In this document: positions 10,429-21,675 of the stretch, piece after piece
Layout: every line of letters begins with the position of its first letter
Numbering within the stretch: the first letter of the stretch is position 1
Origin: Simmondsia chinensis
Lineage: Eukaryota; Streptophyta; Magnoliopsida; Caryophyllales; Simmondsiaceae
Direction: 5' to 3'
Assembly (NCBI GenBank): GCA_018398585.1
Contig: JAGTTD010000001.1
Location: 33,864,438 to 33,928,437, forward strand
Length of the DNA stretch: 64,000 nucleotides
The notes under the pieces: generated by a model
What the model saw: only the letters and a program-made list of their open reading frames with translations
The model's database searches: none
What the model was told of the DNA's origin: nothing
Translations under genes and position numbers: made by a program

Positions 10429-10991
10429 TGTTAAGGTTTCAAAGATTAGCTCTTGAGCCTTAACCTTGGTTGGGATGGAGAGAGTATGAGATGAGAAAGA
10501 ATATAGAGTTTAGATGAGATAAGAAAGGAAAGGAGATGAGAAATAGAGAGAAATATCAAAAGATATCAATTCATTCATCAAAAGTTATGAGATTACAAGC
10601 TAGACCCTCTTATTTATACTACTTACATGATATGAGCTAATACACAAGGACTAACCATCTTAGGAAACATCTAGAAATATCTAGAACTAAAGCTTAACTA
10701 ATATTTAAACCCCATTTGGCGCCAAAACACCACTCCTAACAGGACTACAACCTGCTGCAGCAACTAACACTTACGGCACTTCTTCGGACCCCTATTTCAG
10801 GCCATCCTCTGCAGCTTATTACATTTAAACAACTAAAGACAATACAATGCAACTACTAGCACATTATTTATTAAGCCAATTAACTCTAATCAGCATTATA
10901 ACAACCACGATATGCAGCAGCACAGTATAACCACAGCTAAACAACAGCCCAAATATCAACAGCCCATGCCTCGGATTCTCGGTTCATAATA
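10429..10991 (-). repeat. 3' LTR of element B (left copy)
   Basis: Begins TGTTAAGGTTTC and ends GGTTCATAATA, the last bases changed from ACA. It carries a minus-strand TATAAATA-type box at about 10610-10617. Confidence 0.92.
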
Positions 10992-11025
10992 TTCCCTTCC
11001 CCTTGAGAACATTCTTGTCCTCAAG
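10992..11025 (-). promoter_or_regulatory. Polypurine tract and CTTGAGGACAAG box of element B
   Basis: On the minus strand the box CTTGAGGACAAG (11025-11014) is followed by a purine tract AAGGGGAAGGGAA abutting the LTR. The same arrangement occurs in element 1 (10208-10241) and element C. The TGA ending the long reading frame sits inside the box, so the box is conserved as DNA, not as protein. Confidence 0.8.
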
Positions 11026-13804
11026 AATAGGAGAGAGTTGAAACAATGAAGAACTCTAATTGCATAGAAAAAATTTGTTGAAGTGATGAATCCTTGATGA
11101 GATCAGCAGCTGGAAGGACCACTAAGCAACTCCATCTGAATTTGCTTATCTCAATGCAATGCTTGCGTTTGAGGACATAATACTCTTCAGAAGGTCTGCT
11201 ACGTTCAAACCAAACATCGACAACACATTCCCAACTCCTCTTGATGCAGCTAATACAGCTCACAACCCAGTCGTGCTGTTGAAAGTCCCAACACGCAGCA
11301 GCATCTCTGTAATTCATGTTGCAAAATGTTGTACAAAAGAGTTTGAATGTCGTTAAACCCATAAGTATGTATATGGAGTCCTTTAAATTCTCAGGAGGCC
11401 TTCCAAACTCAAACCAAGAGAACCAAATATCGAATTCAGCTCGAAGACCTTCCCTAACGCAGCTCCAACAACCACTTATCTTGATCATGGAAGCAACACA
11501 CCTACTAAACTCTTTCATCTTGGATGTTATCCAAAATTTGTATTGGTCACACAACCACATACTAAACCAACTCATGACATGCTTAACAAATTCTTGATTG
11601 CTTCCCAATTGCACCAAAGTGGCTGCAGATTTTAGTAATTCAGCAGTGCAATCCCGATGCAAATCACATTGACAGATTTCGGCTTGTTTCTTGTTCAAAT
11701 GGAGGCTCATTGATGTGAACAAGTGATTACACCTTCCAAAAGACATAATAGCACCAATCAAACCCAATCTGAACAGCTCATCTAATGCTGACAGAGAAAG
11801 GAATGTAGTTTTCCAAGAATGTTCAACAGCCTCGACTTCTATTGCTTGAACCTGGATTGTGAACTTGCAAGATCTGAAAGTACCAGCCATTTCTTCTCCC
11901 ACTCTTGCATAGACCACACAAACCAAGAGTTCATAAACCATTGTTGAATGCCAATTGCACAATGTCATAGCTTGAACACCCAAAGCATCCCAATCGATAC
12001 TGCCCTTACTACAATTCACACATTCCAGCCTGTTCTCTGATATTTCCTGGTTCCAAAGCTCATTCTACCACCAAATATACCTCAAATGATCAAGCTTTGC
12101 TTCCTTGTCAACCTTCTCAAGCATGAGTAACAAATATAGCAAGTGAAGACACCAAAGGGACTCAAGAACAGCTGCAAATTTCTTCAACATCTGAAATGTT
12201 TTGCCCCCAACTCTGCTGCTGATATGCACTACAATTTCAGCTAAGATTATTCTTGGTGTTGCATTGATCTTTTCCATCCACACGTTGAGAAGATATTGAA
12301 GCTTATGCATATGATTTTTTCACTCCGAAACCCCACTACAGATCACCCAAAACTCACCCAGATTCTGCACCAGATTATGACCATTATCAAAAATGCCCCA
12401 AATACCTTCAATGCCAATGGATCTTGGTTGATTAGATCCCATTTTCAGTTCAATACCCCATTTGTGAACTTCTAACATGTTAAGAATGCTTTCACAAATC
12501 AGTCTTGGCCTAAATTGACCTCGGAAAAGGATTTTAGCAGCTTGCTCGAACTTTTCCTCCAACTCGTCCTCATGTTTTGGCTTGCTACAATCACGAACTA
12601 TCTTTCCCGGATCAAAAGGACTTTCAACCTCAATTTCATCAACTAAAACATCTGCTAGACAACTTCTGAACTGATCAGAATATGGTCTCTGGATATTACT
12701 GTATTTATACACATCCAATAACTTCATTACTTGTATAGATACACGGCTTTCCCTTTGTTGGACCTTGAAACGCCCTCTCGCAGCATGAGTGCCTCTTTCC
12801 AGCAAAAATTCAAGCCCTCTCAGCTTCATATGGTCTTGAGAATCCTCTCCCGGATCCGGAGGCAATTTATCACAAGGACTCGCGCTTGGATAAGTCACAA
12901 CTCCACTCACATAAAGGAGTAGATCATTTCGAACTTGCAGATTGGCATGCCGATAGTGCATATTAGCTACTGGAATTTGGTCTTAAGGACTAACACCAGC
13001 TGTTTGAAGTTGAACTTAAGGATTAGTCGACACATTCATGGGCAACTTCATCTTTTCCTTCATGAAATCATAGGTCTTGTTCAGATACACTTCATTTGGA
13101 TGTTCATGAGGTCTAACGGCAACTTCTACCTCTGGAATTCGATTTTGAGGCATGCCTTCATTTGATTGAAGAGGGTCTTGAGGACTAACATTTACATTAG
13201 CAATTTGAGATCATTCTTGAACCAATGTCTCCTCACGCTTCAACTTCGGCTTTGTCGACTTCTTTTTAGCCCCAAAATCTTTCAATGCTTCACTTAGATG
13301 ATTCCTCTTCGATTTACTCTTTGCTTCCTTAATCATTCTTTTGACATGTGAATCATATTTCCATTCCGGATGCATGTCGTATTGTGTCTCAACATCATCA
13401 AGATACTGTAACTCCAGCAAAGAGTTTTCATAAGAATCATCTTGTTCATACTCAGTTTCTTCACGCCTGTGTTCATCAATTTCGGCATTGTCGTGGTCGA
13501 GTTCATCTTCAACAACAACAAATTCCACTGTCTCTTTTCGCTCAACACAGAACTTCCATTGTCTAACGCCATCAGCTAACTCCGAAAACTCACTTGCATC
13601 AAGAACACCAGCATAATCACCACTGATATTACCAACCGGTTGAGCTGAATATTGCCGTTTCTCCATTAGCTGCATACATTCTTGTCTCCATTCTTGAAAT
13701 GCTCGTCTCCATTCTTCACATTCTTGCATCCATTCTTCACGTTCTTGCATCCATTCTTGTCTCTGTTTTATTAATTTCTCCAACAGCTCTTTCAACTCAG
13801 CCAT
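11021..13804 (-). pseudogene. ~928-codon unknown protein of element B, five stops
   Basis: Starting at ATG 13804, one frame runs without any frameshift to TGA 11021-11023. Five in-frame stops interrupt it: TGA 13211-13213, TAA 13016-13018, TAA 12983-12985, TGA 12320-12322 and TAG 12065-12067. Each could arise by one C-to-T change from CGA, CAA or CAG. A local repeat supports this: VSPQD at about 13180 recurs as VSP-stop-D at 12985. Residues 1-60 form a charged coiled coil with repeated EEW/QEW spacing. Residues about 80-200 are acidic and followed by a Lys-rich segment (about 165-195). The C-terminal 330 residues are rich in Trp, Cys and Phe and contain FGRPPENL. No known domain was recognised. 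It could be a highly derived gag-like protein or a captured host gene. Confidence 0.75.
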
Positions 13805-14903
13805 ATCGAGAATGAAAAACAACTTCGATCTGGAATCAGCACGGTTCGCAGAGTACAATTTCGAAAATCGCAGAAATGTGAAACTTGTTTCGCAACTCTT
13901 CAACAATCGATCGTTTTATGAAGTTGTACTCCTTTGTTCGCACAACCAATCAACTGCTATCGGTTTGACATTCGTCAATGATTATAAAACCTAACTGATA
14001 AACTTCGAACAGAGCTTCGAACAAACCCTAACCTCGAACGATTTCTGACAGCAATGTTTAGTTGAGTAATTCGACTTACACTTCTGAATTAAGCTCGAGT
14101 CTAACTCAAAATCAAGTCCTCAACACAATACTCAAAGCGATCTTAACAAACGAAATTGGATTTCAATACTTTCGCTTCTCCTTCCGATGTCATATTTTTG
14201 CCTCCGCCGTCAGATTTTTCGCCTAAGCAAATCTCAACATAATAACATAAAATTCTTAAAAATCACCGCAGATTCTGATGGATTCTTACCACTTCTATGC
14301 TTATCAACGCAATTTCATCACAATCCAACAACAAACACGCATTCTCAATGAATTGCAACTTGAAGTTCAGGAAACCATTACCTCAAACTTCAACTCCTGA
14401 ATTGTAAAATCTGTAATCACCTCAATTCAGATGATTTTAGCTATTTTGATGATGATCATGTATAATGTGGAACAAATAGCTCAACTTCAACTTCTTCCTC
14501 AACCGATCAGGTGAATGATCAATCAACACAGTTAGCTCAACATCAAAATTCAGCAACTGCTACTTGCTTCAGCACACAAATTCAGCAGCTATTGCTTGAT
14601 CGATGCAACTGAATTCAATCAATTTGAATCAGCTTCAATGTTGAATGTAATAAACAACTTATGATCAAATTAACTTCCTTCAATGTAACTCAATTATGTC
14701 CCAACCGAACAATTCCTAGGCAATGAATGTTGCATATGTCATTAACCGCCAGAATTCAATTCAAATTGCAGAATTGAATTGCCTCAATGCAAAAACTGAA
14801 CTAAATCAATATCACCTATTTTTATTGATTAATTACAATTCAATTAATTAGATTTTGCATTTTTTTTTTCCGGATATGAGCTTGATTCGGAAGCCAAATC
14901 AAG
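13805..14903 (-). other. Untranslated leader of element B
   Basis: About 1.1 kb between the primer site and the ATG of the long reading frame. It has no coding sign, is AT-rich and contains several CAACTTCAA-like words. A long leader would hold dimerisation and packaging signals if it works like other LTR elements. That is inference. Confidence 0.5.
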
Positions 14904-14915
14904 GCTCTGATACCA
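14904..14915 (-). promoter_or_regulatory. Primer binding site of element B, initiator Met-tRNA
   Basis: The reverse complement reads TGGTATCAGAGC, a perfect plant iMet primer site, two bases inside the right LTR. It fixes the orientation as minus. Confidence 0.95.
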
Positions 14916-14917
14916 AT

Positions 14918-15481
14918 TGTTAAAGTTTCAAAGATTAGCTCTTGAGCCTTAACCTTGGTTGGGATAGAGAGAGTATGAGATGAGAAAGAATATAGAGTTT
15001 AGATGAGATAAGAAGGGAAAGGAGATGAGAAATAGAGAGAAATATCAAAAGATATCAATTCATTCATCAAAAGTTATGAGATTACAAGCTAGACCCTCCT
15101 ATTTATACTACTTACATGATATGAGCTAATACACAAGGGCTAACTATCTTAGGAAACATCTAGAAATATCTAGAACTAAAGCTTAACTAACATTTAAACC
15201 CCATTTGGCCCCCAAAACACCACTCCTAACAGAACTACAACCCGCTGCAGCAACTAACACTTACAGCACTTCTTTGGACCCCTGTTTCAGGCCATCCTCT
15301 ACAGCTTATTACATTTAAACAACTAAAGACAATACAATGCAACTACTAACACATTATTTATTAAACCAATTAACTCTAATCAGCATTATAATAGCCACAA
15401 TATGCAGCAGCGCAGCATAACCGCATCTAAACAACAGCCCAAACATCAACAGCCCATGCCTTGGATTCTCGGTTCATAACA
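14918..15481 (-). repeat. 5' LTR of element B (right copy)
   Basis: 564 bp, beginning TGTTAAAGTTTC and ending CATAACA in plus-strand view. It is followed by the GTCGG duplication. Confidence 0.93.
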
Positions 15482-15702
15482 GTCGGTTAGAAGCTTAGTG
15501 TTCATTCAATGTATCAAGATCTATCATAAATAGATCCAAATCATGTAATATCTTCATTCAATCAATAAATTTCTAATTTTCTTTTGGATAATCTCTCCCT
15601 AACTCTCATCTCCTTCTCTAATTCTCATCTAATTCAGTTCTCTTCTCATCTTACCTCTCTTTCACAAGGTTATCTCTCTATCTTTTGGATTGGAAGCTAA
15701 CA
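15482..15702 (+). repeat. 3' LTR of element 1, right part
   Basis: Resumes the 3' LTR after the GTCGG duplication and ends at GGAAGCTAACA, followed by the outer duplication CACAA. Confidence 0.93.
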
Positions 15703-16135
15703 CACAATTTGAAAATGCCAAAGTCATTGACTATCTTATGTATGCTATAGCTAGCACAAGGTTAGATATAGTCTTTACTATTGGAAAACTAAGTAGATAT
15801 ACTAGCAACCCAAGTAAATTTCATTAACAAGAAGTATATAGAGTACTAAAATGTCTTAAGAAAACCATGGGTTATGGTATAACCTTTAATGGGTATCCTA
15901 CTACTTTAGAAGGATACTAGAATTCCACTAGAAACTCCAATAAAGAGGATTACGCTTCTATAAGCAGATGGGTATTCTTACTTGGTGAGGTGTTGTCTCT
16001 TGAGGTTCCAAGAAACAGACATATATTATTGATTTTACTTTGGCTTCCACTTTTAGAGAAGTAGCATGGTTGAAGGATCTATTATATGAGATTCTTTTGT
16101 GGCCTAAGCCAATTTTTCATATTATGGACGAGGTG
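15703..16135 (+). pseudogene. Ty1/copia RT/RNase H relic, part 2
   Basis: Continues the relic broken at 7021. Copia blocks are clear: VIDYLMYAIASTRLDIVF, GKLSRYTSNPS, RVLKCLKKTMGYGI and, further on, a decayed SGWVFLLGG-type RNase H block. In-frame stops and a frameshift occur. The plus orientation agrees with part 1. No LTR of this element was found, so it is a remnant. Confidence 0.88.
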
Positions 16136-16199
16136 GCCTAAAGCATCGGCACATATGAGAAAAGATAGGGCTCTGTCCAGTGGATGATCCCACATCAAA

Positions 16200-16460
16200 A
16201 GACTAAAGCCCCTAAGAACCAAATTTGCTAACCGATCTACAAGTCCGTTGCCTTCCTAAAAACAACGATGAAAGTTGACACATTGATGACTAAAGAGATA
16301 AATATCATCGACAACAATGAAGATATTCGCCGGAGTCAAATACAAGCCCTTAATCGATTTAATGACCACTTCATTATCTTCCTCTAGGATAATCTTATGA
16401 GATATAAGTGCTGTTGCATGATATAATGCATCTCTATCCGCTATCGATTTAACCACCAAG
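16200..16460 (-). pseudogene. LINE RNase H (RVT_3) domain
   Basis: The minus strand shows IILEEDNEVVIKSI (the E-x-DN core of plant LINE RNase H), VVDDIYLF, and VNFHRCF-stop-EGNGLVDRLA, where relatives have HVxRxxNxxAHxLA. The normal final domain of the polyprotein, it fixes the 3' end of the LINE near 16160. Confidence 0.8.
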
Positions 16461-16749
16461 ATATGGAAGCATCATCTATTTCTCTCGAGCCAACAAGTAG
16501 CATTTTCCCATGATACTCCTAGATAATAAAGTCCGCCAATGCAATATTACTACGTTTTGAACCCTCAAAGTTCACCTTGAGCCAACCTTCTGGAGGAGGC
16601 TTCCGGGTAATCCAAGGGTTTGAGCTTGACTTCTTTTTTCTTGGCATGAAATCCACACCTTCCTACACCTCATCCACTTGAGTACGAAGATTCCATTCCA
16701 GATGTATATGTTTAGCAAGAGTAAGAATAACATGTTTCCAGGGATTGGG

Positions 16750-17420
16750 ACACTAGTTATGGAACACAAAATTATTTCTATCTTTCCAAATTTTCCAGGA
16801 AAGAAAAATGAGCAGAATAAGATCTTCCCGACCTCGGCTGCTTGTCAAACGTTTACACTTACAAAGCTCATTAAACAAATGAAGGCAAGGAGACAACCAA
16901 TGCAGCCCTCTAATGTCGCGGCAAACTTCTAGATGAATCGTTATCAAGGGCAACTGAGAAAGATGTGATTGAGAATCTCATAAGCTTTCCTATAATGGGG
17001 ACATTGATCGCGATAAGCACATAACTAGTAACCAAACTATTGTTCAGAGCTTGCCAAAATGAATTGAAATTCCCATGAAAATCCTGATTATGGACTAATC
17101 AAGTTGCAAATTTAACATTAAGTTGTCCAGAGCTTTTAAAGCCCCAACATGTTCTATCCTTCAATGCGTTTATGGAATAGGCACCACAAGTGCCATTTGT
17201 TGTAGCTAATCCGGAAGAATTTGTTCGAATTTTTCATCTTCCCTCCCCTTCCCCCAATGAAACAAGACACCTTAAGATCTGGATCATAACCTCCTATATC
17301 GCCTGCTACTATATCTATCAAAGGTTTATCAGTTATACACCCATGAAACCAGAATGCAACTTGATCCCCTTTTTTGATTTTCCACCTAATACCTTTCGCC
17401 AACAATGGTCTAGTCGCCAA
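16750..17420 (-). pseudogene. LINE post-RT region
   Basis: 17420-17154 encodes KGIRWKIKKGDQVAFWFHGC...DKPL, matching the conserved 'RW-V-G-G--I-FW-D-W' stretch after the RT of plant LINEs. 16953-16753 encodes the later ILLIFLSWKIWKDRNNFVF motif (usually WxIWKxRN). The cysteines of zf-RVT are not well preserved. Confidence 0.75.
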
Positions 17421-17599
17421 TATTCCTTTCTAAGCCAGAGAGTTCCTTTTTTGATTTGATAGCTATGAAAATTTACTCCCTTCAATTATTTACTCTTTAC
17501 AATCTGAACCCACAGGTTGTCCACATTATAAATTACCTTCCATCCTAGCTGATGAAAAAACGCCAAATTAATCGCATCCATATTTCGAAGGGATAACCC

Positions 17600-18830
17600 T
17601 CCAAAACCTTTGGGTTTGTAGACCTTGCTCTAGGCTACTAGATTCATACCCTTACTTGAACTAATCTTCCAAAAACAATTCCTACTACACAAATCCCACT
17701 TATGACAAACCTTCTTCTGTAAGAGGAAACATTACATGACATGGCTCTAGTTCTCGCAATGATTGAATTAAGGTAGCTCGACCTGCCTTAGATAGAAAGT
17801 CAGCTTTCAAGTTTTCTATCTTGGAAGATAGCCTATCAGTCATATGAGCTGCCACCTTCGAGGTAAACCTCAATTGGTCAAAGAGATAACCTGGATATTT
17901 TTCCAAAAGATTGAGAACAAGGGACACCCAGGAATCACTAATTCTTTATTTCGTGACTCTTTCTATATTACACGAGAATTTTCCAAGATTAACTGGTAGA
18001 CCAAAATCTCTACAATAGAGTTCAATTGCGTTTGGAGCCTTGCAATAAACTCAATAAAAAAAAGGAAGGCAATCATCCGTAAAGAAAAGGCATGGGATAC
18101 TAGGAGCCCCTCGAGCAATTTTAATGCCAATACCCGACTTCTTCAACTTGCCTTCGGCTTGGAGATTAGCAACCAACACTTCTAATCACAAGATAAATAG
18201 GCAAGGGGACAAAGGATTACCTTTTGAGGCTCCAGGATGAGCTAAACCATCACATAGGGGACTCATCAATAAGAACAAAGAAAGAAAGGGACATTACACA
18301 TTCATGACCCAATTTACCCGTTTCATGTTAGATCCTAACTTTATCAGGACTTGGAAAAGAAAACCCAATTCGAATATGTTGTATGTCTTCTCCACATCTA
18401 GGTTCATTGCCATCCACCCAAACTTGCCTTTTCTCGTTAACACAATTGTTATCTCATGAGCAATTAAAATATTATCAGGAACTAATCAACCTGGGACAAA
18501 AGGCCCCTGATACAGACTTATCATTTTCCCCATAATAGGTTTGAGCTGATTGGCCAGGACCATAGCCACATCTTCGTACAAAATATTACAAAGGCGAATT
18601 GGTCGAAACTGATTAACGATCTGAGGGCCGTCTGTCTTTGGCATATGTGTAATGAATGTATGACTTATCTGCTGGAGGAGCCGGCCACCCTTCAGGGTAA
18701 ACCTAACTTCTTTGGCTAGATCCTGGCCGAAAGTATCTATGTACTTTTGGAAGAAGAAAGTCATAAAACCTTGTCTTTGAGCTTTATGTGGGCTTATATC
18801 AAAAACCGCACTCTTTACCTCAGCATCCAT
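17600..18830 (-). pseudogene. LINE reverse transcriptase
   Basis: The best-preserved part (18830-18486) reads EVKSAVFDISPHKA, then ISHTFITHMPK, VNQFRPIRLCNILY and LISLYQG-like ending FVPG, all classic LINE RT blocks 1-3. Downstream a decayed NLDVEKTYN block (usually MAYDR) is visible near 18390, and LLEKYPGYLF...KIENLKADFLSKAGRATLI at 17927-17750 marks the post-RT region (normally LSKAGR). Several frames are used. Confidence 0.88.
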
Positions 18831-19110
18831 ATAACCTTGGTTAGGTCAAAACTGTCCTAAGCTAACACTCTAGCACCAAGAACTCCAATGATTAAAAGTT
18901 ACTACTAGAGCCCAAGGACTGAAATCTTTTCTTGAATTCCTGAATAAATAGGTCAGCAATTCTTTGACGATATGTAACAGACTCCCCATCATCATTTTTT
19001 AACTCAATAATGCTTCTCCTCTTTCCCTTAGATGAGACCATTAGATGAAAAATTGAGAGAGAACCCTTTTCTTGATGAGTAAGCCCGCATGAAGATTAAG
19101 GCACCGGGAT

Positions 19111-19636
19111 GAGAAAGCAGATGAAAATTACAACACAATACTAACAGTAGTAAATAAAACACAATATTAATAGTAGGGAGTGTGATAAAAAAAATATAGT
19201 AGGAGGAGTTATGGTTCTAATTTTCATATCTCTTCGTATACTATAAGTTTTCCATGCATCGTGATGATAACAACAGGAAAGCACAATATACTTCATAATA
19301 ATGACATTAATAATAGTCTCAATATAGTTTAGAACTGAAAGAACATAATTTACATCAAAATTGAAAATGTATTTCCAATAATCTTAAAAAAGTTTTAAGG
19401 TTGGAAAATAAAATGATTACATCAATAAGAAGCTAAGGATGACAGTTCAAGTTTTAAACAATGAGACATATTCAATTTCTTTAAAATGTAAACGCACTCC
19501 ATACATCGCACGGAATAGAACTAGTAATTATATTACCTATGTCATACAACATTGTACTACTTTGCAGGATAAGTTCATTAATTAAAACTAGCTTTCAAAG
19601 AAAAATATTTCTCCAAATTGCATCTATGTTATTTGT
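19111..19636. other. Non-coding, nothing recognised
   Basis: AT-rich with no long reading frame, LTR pair or structured repeat seen. Confidence 0.5.
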
Positions 19637-20775
19637 TGTGAATTCGGGCCCTAAATCGGACTCGAACTCAACTCGAAAACAGGATCTTGTTCCAGCACTA
19701 AGCAACAAAAAACCCACAAACGAAATCAATGCGGAAATTAAACCAAAAACAATGAAAACAACGAAGAACACACGATATACGTGGGTCGGCACCTCAGCGA
19801 GGTCCTAGTCCACGGGCCTCCATTTTAAGAGGAGTCAAATCCACTATCACTAAAGTTAGGGTTACAATCACAGACCGAGCATCAAGTCTAAAAACAAAAA
19901 CCATAACAGAGATTAAAGCAAGAAAATAAGAAAGAACAAGATGAAAGCCATCACCGAGCGAATACGGGGGAAGAACAGCCTAGGGACCCAAGCCCTAGCC
20001 AGAATCGTTGAAGAAGACCTCGTTTGGGAAGATGCATCGCCTTGAACCGAGCATCCCGAGCTCCAAGGTTCACCACCATCTTCTTCTCCTTAATCTTCAG
20101 CCTCCTACCTCGAACTTCACGCTTTCTCTCGCTCCTCGACCTTTCTCACACTAGAAACACCGTCTTTCTCCTTCATGTTTTTTCCTCTCTCTCCTCTGCG
20201 TTTTCTTTATAGAAAACCCCATAGAAATGGGTTTTCACCATTGCTCTCTCTCTCTGTGTAAAAGCAACCCCTCTTCATTTTTCATCTTTTTTTTTTTTTG
20301 TAAAAGGTTAAGTAATGGGTATATAAAGCAACAGTGGCACATCTCATCCAACGGCTGAGACTAGCACACGTGGCTTCAATCTGACGGGACGAGCTAGCTG
20401 GTTGGCACGGGTATCCGAGTCGGTTAATAAACAACGAGTAGTATAACAAATCTGATATTATTTTACCCAAACAAAAATACAATATATTTTTCAAATCTTT
20501 TATCCATTTTAAAGCCCAAGTTCAAATCAATAAAATTGTCTATAATTTCTATTCCCCAAATTAGGATATAATTATACAAGTTTGCCTCCAACGGGCCTAC
20601 ACAAGGCGGGTGGCTAAAATCGGCAAACGACATCCTAATTTCCCGAATAGAAATTCTCTGACAATTTTAACCTTTCATTTAGTCAAGACGCTCCATTCTA
20701 TTATTACTGATTAACTTACATAGCTCAGTTACATCCTATAGTGGATATCGAATTTCATGGGACTATACTCCAACA
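19637..20775 (-). mobile_element. Candidate solo LTR, Ty1/copia-like
   Basis: On the minus strand the unit begins TGTTGGAGTATAGTCCCATG at 20775, a start typical of plant copia LTRs, and ends with ...TTCACA near 19637. A TATA-type box (TATATACCC on the minus strand) lies near 20320. The inner part holds a CACGATATACGTGGGTCGGC stretch like those in copia LTR/leader regions. No partner LTR or clear target duplication was found, so the call is tentative. Confidence 0.4.
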
Positions 20776-20782
20776 GTATTAT

Positions 20783-20997
20783 TTGAATTTTTTTTTTTAA
20801 TTTTTACTTTCTTATTTTATTTTTAGTATATTTATAATTTTTTAAATTTATAATACTTTCTTAATTATAACAAATAAATTAAAATAAAATTATTTATATA
20901 CAAATTTAATGATAAATAGTTTATTTATTTATTATAATATACAAAATATTATAAATTTAAAAAATTTTAAATGTATTGAAAAAATTAAAAAAAACAA
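20783..20997. mobile_element. AT-rich foldback MITE
   Basis: Two arms of about 80-100 bp are imperfect inverted complements: TTTTTTAAATTTATAATA at about 20837-20854 pairs with TATTATAAATTTAAAAAA at about 20947-20965, extending outward to TTTTTTTTTTAATTTTT and its complement. Almost no loop. No coding. Confidence 0.65.
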
Positions 20998-21675
20998 ATG
21001 ATGACTCAAATGGCATTTGGGGAAATAGTTTTTTTTTTTAAAGCTAGTTTTGAAAATATTTTTTGTTTTGGCGTTATTTTAGATAGTGGCTGGTCTTCTT
21101 CATATTTTATCAATTCAACTTCCATACTTTTTCAAATGCTTCAATGTCATCGAGATCGAAGAGTTACATATATTGTCCATAAATTATTTTACTTGCCAAC
21201 ATCTTGCTCACAAAATTACAACTGGAAAATGTAAGGTTATCCGTATCAAACATCCCCTAACTCAACCTTAAATTATCTCGAACGAAAAAAGAATCAACCC
21301 TAAGCCTTTTGTTTATTTTAATCAAAGTAAAAGAACATTATAATATCGGCTGTACTTTGTATCAGATGAGAAAAATGTGATTGAGAGACTATTAAATTAA
21401 ATGTCTACGAATTATTATAAGCTGTTTCCCTTTACGACAAGAAACGTGCGAATTTAACAGTTGAGTTTTTTTTGCTTTTCTTGTGGTTTTATTTCTGCCC
21501 CTTGTTTTTATTTTATCTTTTTACAAACGTAAATTAGACCGGTTTTAGTACCATCCACAACGGGCAGGGAATCCTAAAGCATCAGCATTAATAAAAGAAG
21601 AGAGGGCTCTGTCCGAAGGGCCCAAACTCAACTACTAGAGTCCATTTTCTCCCCTTTATATATAGGCTTTTATAA
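20998..21675. other. Non-coding, nothing certain
   Basis: AT-rich. One short stretch at 21574-21612 (AAAGCATCAGC...AGGGCTCTGTCC) resembles 16140-16180 (AAAGCATCGGC...AGGGCTCTGTCC), so both may be ends of the same small element. No gene. Confidence 0.45.

Larger units (their letters stand above)
10429..15481 (-). mobile_element. Non-autonomous LTR retrotransposon (element B) with a novel long reading frame
   Basis: Inserted in the 3' LTR of element 1 with a perfect 5 bp duplication GTCGG (10424-10428 and 15482-15486). LTRs are 10429-10991 and 14918-15481 (about 564 bp, TGTTAA...CATAACA, only slightly diverged by eye). The primer site (tRNA-iMet) lies next to the right LTR and the polypurine tract next to the left one, so the element reads on the minus strand. 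The 3.9 kb interior has a ~1.1 kb leader and one long reading frame (13804 to 11021). No gag zinc knuckle, protease, RT, RNase H or integrase motif was found. It must have been mobilised in trans. A shared 3' module points to a chromovirus helper, which is inference. Confidence 0.93.
7022..15702 (+). mobile_element. Ty3/gypsy chromovirus (element 1), internally deleted, split by element B
   Basis: 5' LTR 7022-7424 and 3' LTR 10242-10428 plus 15487-15702. Both begin TGTTGTGATT and end GGAAGCTAACA. The LTR is about 403 bp once the inner insertion is removed. The 5 bp target duplication CACAA (7017-7021 and 15703-15707) is perfect. The primer site is tRNA-iMet type and a polypurine tract precedes the 3' LTR. 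Protease, RT, RNase H, integrase and a C-terminal chromodomain remnant occur in that order, which is Ty3/gypsy chromovirus order. Gag, the start of the protease and the centre of the integrase are missing. The small LTR would fit a Reina-like lineage, but that is a guess. Confidence 0.93.
16160..19110 (-). mobile_element. LINE ORF2 relic, 5'-truncated
   Basis: On the minus strand the order is: an upstream linker (about 19110-18840, SIIELKNDDGE and ADLFIQEFKK), reverse transcriptase (18830-17600), a thumb/zinc region (17420-16750) and RNase H (16460-16200). This is the layout of plant L1-type LINEs with an RVT_3-type RNase H. The endonuclease is missing. Many stops and frameshifts are present. 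Confidence 0.85.

Noticed and set aside
11159..11597. Plus-strand open frames of 65 and 93 codons
   Set aside because: They lie opposite the long minus-strand frame of element B and show no independent features.
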